26,318 nt of DNA from Flammeovirgaceae bacterium UBA2786 (lineage in GTDB: Bacteria; Bacteroidota; Bacteroidia; Cytophagales; Cyclobacteriaceae), in NCBI GenBank assembly GCA_002352225.1, contig DEIA01000072.1, positions 25,084 through 51,401 of the forward strand, given 5' to 3'. The notes under the pieces were generated by a model. It was not told the DNA's origin and made no database searches. It worked only from the letters and a program-made list of their open reading frames with translations. Both the position numbers and the translations under genes were made by a program. Of this stretch, positions 23,518 to 26,318 are shown piece by piece (position 1 is the first letter of the stretch; each line of letters starts with the position of its first letter).

Positions 23518-24738
23518 ATGCGGGTTCAGAACTTTTTGAGTACACGAGTAAAGGCACTTATGGTTGTGCTCTTTGTATTATTTTGTTTTCCAGCTGCTGG
23601 CCAACCTGTTGCGCCTAAGAAGGACACGACCATTATTTTAATCTCAAATATTACCATGCAGATTGAAATAAGCCAGGCGCTTAACGATCTCTATAATTTC
23701 AAATTTGAAAAGGCCGAGCAGCAGTTCCGGTGGTTTAAACAAAAATACAAATGGCACCCGCTGCCTTATTTTTTACTGGGACTTAGTGAGTGGTGGAAGA
23801 TTATGCCTAACACCAAAGCCACCACGTACGATGAAAAATTTTTGGCCTATATGGATAGCACCATACTAATTGCCGAAAATCTGTATAAGAAGCATCCGGA
23901 GTATAAGATAGAATCAGCGTTTTTTCTGGCCGCTGCGCATGGGTTTAAAGGCCGGTTATATTCAGACGAAGAGCGTAAGAGCTGGCGCAAAGCAGCGGTA
24001 GAGGGAAAGGTCGCACTCAATTATATGGAGGTGTGTCGCGAGATGGATCATTTAAGCCCCGAACTATTGTTTGGCGATGCGCTGTACAATTATTTTTCGG
24101 TGTGGGTTCCGGAAAACTATCCGGCTCTAAAACCATTGCTCTGGTTCTTCCGCAAAGGCGATAAACAACTTGGGCTAAAGCAACTGAAGGAAGTTTCGTA
24201 CAATGCCTTTTATACCCGCACCGAAGCTATGGTGTGGCTAATGCGTATTTCCAACAGTTATGAAAACGACCAGGCCCGTGCTTTTCAAATTGCCGAATAC
24301 CTGTACACTACTTATCCGGATAATCCGTATTTCGACCGGTATTATGCGCGTATGCTTTATGCGCGGGGGCAATATGTGTTGTTAGAGAAACAGGCAAAGC
24401 AAATTTTAGCGCGCATTGATAGTGGCCGGGTGGGGTACGAAGCTACCAGCGGGCGATATGCAGCATTTTTTCTGGGGCAGATGTATGAGTTTCAGCGAAA
24501 GCTCGATGAATCGAAAAAATATTATGAGTTGGCTGTAAAATTTGCTGAAGAAGTAGGCGCTACTGAATCGGGCTATTATTTATTTTCGTTGATTGCATTG
24601 GGCGAGATAAACGAAAAGCAAGGCAACAAGGCTGAGGCTAAACGTTATTTTAAGGAAGTAAAAAAGAAATCGGGCCGTAAAAACGAAGCCTACAAAGATG
24701 CCAAGAAGCGCCTGAAGAAGATGGAGAAAGACGATTAA
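23518..24738 (+). CDS. Exported tetratricopeptide-repeat protein
   Basis: A 406-residue protein with a signal peptide (hydrophobic core VKALMVVLFVLFCFPAAG) and, after it, helical repeats of the TPR type. Pairs such as LYNFKFEKAEQQFRWFKQKY, then PLPYFLLGLSEWW, and near the end GQMYEFQRKLDESKKYYELA show the small-Ala/Gly-aromatic spacing of TPR helices. The C-terminus is strongly basic (RKNEAYKDAKKRLKKM). Such proteins mediate protein contacts in the periplasm or envelope; no enzymatic residues are seen. The frame is open to a GTG at 23485, but ATG 23518 gives the normal signal peptide and is preferred. It is divergent from the five-TM protein and followed by a multi-pass membrane protein after 36 bp. 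Confidence 0.82.
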   Translation: MRVQNFLSTRVKALMVVLFVLFCFPAAGQPVAPKKDTTIILISNITMQIEISQALNDLYNFKFEKAEQQFRWFKQKYKWHPLPYFLLGLSEWWKIMPNTKATTYDEKFLAYMDSTILIAENLYKKHPEYKIESAFFLAAAHGFKGRLYSDEERKSWRKAAVEGKVALNYMEVCREMDHLSPELLFGDALYNYFSVWVPENYPALKPLLWFFRKGDKQLGLKQLKEVSYNAFYTRTEAMVWLMRISNSYENDQARAFQIAEYLYTTYPDNPYFDRYYARMLYARGQYVLLEKQAKQILARIDSGRVGYEATSGRYAAFFLGQMYEFQRKLDESKKYYELAVKFAEEVGATESGYYLFSLIALGEINEKQGNKAEAKRYFKEVKKKSGRKNEAYKDAKKRLKKMEKDD

Positions 24739-24762
24739 GTTTTATGTGCCTTGTAGATTGAG

Positions 24763-24770
24763 TAATTTTG
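24763..24770 (+). promoter_or_regulatory. Candidate -7 box just before the membrane protein start
   Basis: TAATTTTG matches TAnnTTTG. It ends only 4 nt before the GTG at 24775, so a transcript starting from it would be leaderless or start inside the gene. If the gene is only read from the upstream TPR gene's transcript, the box may be chance. Confidence 0.35.
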
Positions 24771-24774
24771 ATCT

Positions 24775-26103
24775 GTGGAACTTCGCGATCTTATTGTTAC
24801 GCCCCTTTTCCTGATTGTTGTTTACATAATACTATATCTGGTAAGGCCGTATGCCACCGATTTTGTAACCCGGCAATATTTTATACCCGCTGTAACGTTT
24901 AAAATTCTGGGCGCCATTGCCCTGGGGTTTATATATCAGTATTACTATGATGGAGGAGACACCTACAGTTATCATACACATGGGAGCCGGCAAATCTGGG
25001 AGGCTTTTATGGATTCGCCTATGCGAGGCCTAAAGTTATTGTGGGGTAATGAAAACCATGTGGATGTGTACCAGTATTCATCGCGAATATATTTTTATAA
25101 CGATGACCAAAGTTATTTTTTAATTCGAATAGCAGCCCTGTTCGATTTACTTACCTTTTCATCGTACTCCGCAACAGCAGTTTTTTTTGCCTTGCTTTCG
25201 TTTACTGGTATGTGGATGTTTTTTTTAACATTCTACTCCCGGTATGCCCATCTGCACAGGGGGTTGGCAATTGCTGCATTTTTTTTGCCATCGGTTTTTT
25301 TCTGGGGTTCGGGTATTTTAAAAGATACGCTTGCCATTGCCAGCCTGGGGGCGGCTACGTATTGCTTTCATGAATTTTTTATCAGACGTAAACTTTCAAT
25401 AGGATACGCGGTTGGATTCATTTTGTCTTTACTGATTATTTTCAGTGTTAAGAAATTTATTCTTCAGGCATTTTTACCGGCTTTATTAGTTTGGCTTGTT
25501 GCCCATAATTTTTCAAGCATAAAATCGATGGCAGCAAAAATTATTCTTGTTCCGGTGGCAGCCTTGCTGGTGGCGTTGGGTGCATATTATATGGTAGTTA
25601 AAGTAGGTGAAGATGACGAGCGATATGCCATAAGCCGGTTGGCCAAAACAGCAAAAGTTACAGCATACGACATCCGGTATTGGAGCGGACGGGGTGCGGG
25701 TTCCGGCTATGCGTTAGGTGAGTTGGATGGAACCTTTGAGTCAATACTCAAACTGGCACCACAAGCTATTAACGTTTCGTTGTTCAGGCCATACCTGTGG
25801 GAAGTAAAAAATCCGTTGATGTTTATTTCGGCTTTGGAAAGTTTTTGTTTCTTAATTTTTTCAGTGTACACAATTTTTACCGTGGGCGGAAGGCTTAGAT
25901 CGGCATTAAGCAACCCCGATGTAATTTTTGGATTAGTGTTCTCGCTGTCTTTTGCCTTTGCAGTGGGCGTATCTACATTTAATTTTGGCACTTTAGCACG
26001 CTACAAAATTCCGTTGCTTCCTTTTTATCTGATGGCACTTGTAGTTATGCTACATTACCGGAACAAGCCCACAAATGTGGATGTGTTAGAACGAACGGAG
26101 TAA
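24775..26103 (+). CDS. Multi-pass membrane protein, possible glycan polymerase or GT-C-like enzyme
   Basis: A 442-residue protein with about ten hydrophobic segments, typical of genes at Bacteroidota surface-polysaccharide loci. After the first two helices (about 10-24 and 40-56) comes YYYDGGDTYSYHTHG (56-70), an acidic first-loop motif like those that hold catalytic Asp/Glu in GT-C enzymes. FLPSVFFWGSGILKDT occurs later, another block of the type conserved in such families. The C-terminal region has further helices and ends in a hydrophilic tail. The start is GTG 24775, as no ATG is available before the first helix. The neighbouring 3' gene on the opposite strand is a glycosyltransferase, which agrees with a role in glycan synthesis. 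The specific reaction is unknown, so the call is a guess at class only. Confidence 0.65.
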   Translation: MELRDLIVTPLFLIVVYIILYLVRPYATDFVTRQYFIPAVTFKILGAIALGFIYQYYYDGGDTYSYHTHGSRQIWEAFMDSPMRGLKLLWGNENHVDVYQYSSRIYFYNDDQSYFLIRIAALFDLLTFSSYSATAVFFALLSFTGMWMFFLTFYSRYAHLHRGLAIAAFFLPSVFFWGSGILKDTLAIASLGAATYCFHEFFIRRKLSIGYAVGFILSLLIIFSVKKFILQAFLPALLVWLVAHNFSSIKSMAAKIILVPVAALLVALGAYYMVVKVGEDDERYAISRLAKTAKVTAYDIRYWSGRGAGSGYALGELDGTFESILKLAPQAINVSLFRPYLWEVKNPLMFISALESFCFLIFSVYTIFTVGGRLRSALSNPDVIFGLVFSLSFAFAVGVSTFNFGTLARYKIPLLPFYLMALVVMLHYRNKPTNVDVLERTE

Positions 26104-26318
26104 TGAGCTTCTACAGTTTTTCGGCCTTCTAAGCCCATTTGTTTTCGCATCCCGGTATCTGAGATTAAGGTTCGCAGATGGGTAAGCCATTCTTCATCTG
26201 TACTGCATACAAACCCGTTTATGCCCTGAGTTACAATAGTAGTATTTACACCTACTGGCGAAACCACAGCCGGAATACCTAGGGCAAGGTATTGAAGTGC
26301 TTTAAATCCACATTTGCC
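26055..26318 (-). CDS. C-terminal part of a family-4 glycosyltransferase (5' end outside window)
   Basis: The reverse strand is open from the window edge to a stop at 26055, covering the last 87 residues of a protein. It reads GKCGFKALQYLALGIPAVVS, then PVGVNTTIVTQGINGFVCST, then DEEWLTHLRTLI, LEGRKTVEAHYS. This is the end of the GT4 (Glycos_transf_1) nucleotide-sugar domain: the K-x-L-Q-Y-L-A-x-G-I-P-A-V segment with the following G-x-N-G-F loop and the HYS helix are characteristic. The sugar cannot be told from this part. It converges with the membrane-protein gene and their 3' ends overlap by 49 bp. The frame could be called from the internal GTG at 26267, but it continues without a stop to the edge. 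Confidence 0.82.
   Translation of the reverse strand, partial: GKCGFKALQYLALGIPAVVSPVGVNTTIVTQGINGFVCSTDEEWLTHLRTLISDTGMRKQMGLEGRKTVEAHYSVRSNTSTFVGLFR

Noticed and set aside
26055..26267. A complete 70-residue gene from GTG 26267
   Set aside because: The frame continues upstream to the window edge with clear glycosyltransferase sequence, so it is a fragment of a larger gene.

Overview
The window looks like chromosomal DNA of a Bacteroidota, most likely a Cytophagales-type member. The evidence is a surface protein with the RFWVAGG...NW start typical of this phylum, a GWxTD protein, a DUF2723 membrane protein, a long RecQ with an extra C-terminal region, several TAnnTTTG boxes (the Bacteroidota -7 promoter element) just before genes, and almost no Shine-Dalgarno sequences. 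No rRNA, tRNA, CRISPR array, insertion sequence or phage gene was seen.

Layout. 1-2057 (-): N-terminal 685 residues of a large repetitive secreted adhesin, cut by the window edge. 2157-6232 (+): alpha/beta hydrolase, orphan LolD/MacB-like ABC ATPase, PduO-type cobalamin adenosyltransferase, branched-chain aminotransferase ending in an intrinsic terminator, and a small exported protein of unknown function. 6294-7395 (+): prfB, read through a programmed +1 frameshift. 7593-9403 (+): an MFS transporter whose stop overlaps the start of a YhhN/lysoplasmalogenase-family gene. 9429-12922 (-): a trans-sulfuration PLP enzyme, and recQ with a clear terminator. 12971-15052 (+): kdsD and manC, supplying precursors for Kdo and GDP-mannose. 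15043-16979 (-): a GWxTD lipoprotein-like gene followed by rlmB. 17058-17837 (+): a SAM methyltransferase.

17942-19635 (+) is a compact arsenic cassette, arsR-arsM-arsC, with a 16-bp palindromic operator candidate in its promoter and no efflux pump. ArsC would reduce arsenate to arsenite, ArsM would methylate arsenite, and ArsR would sense it. From 19712 to the end come a DUF2723 GT-C-like membrane protein, a five-TM unknown, an exported TPR protein, a multi-pass membrane protein with an acidic first-loop motif, and the tail of a family-4 glycosyltransferase. This set suggests the edge of a surface-glycan or protein-glycosylation region, which manC and kdsD nearby would suit.

Most of the window is ordinary housekeeping. 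The points most worth a second look are the pump-less arsenic methylation cassette and its regulatory DNA, the weakened SD element at the prfB frameshift site against a strong SD before arsC, the superrepeat structure of the adhesin, and the unknown membrane/TPR genes at the right end.
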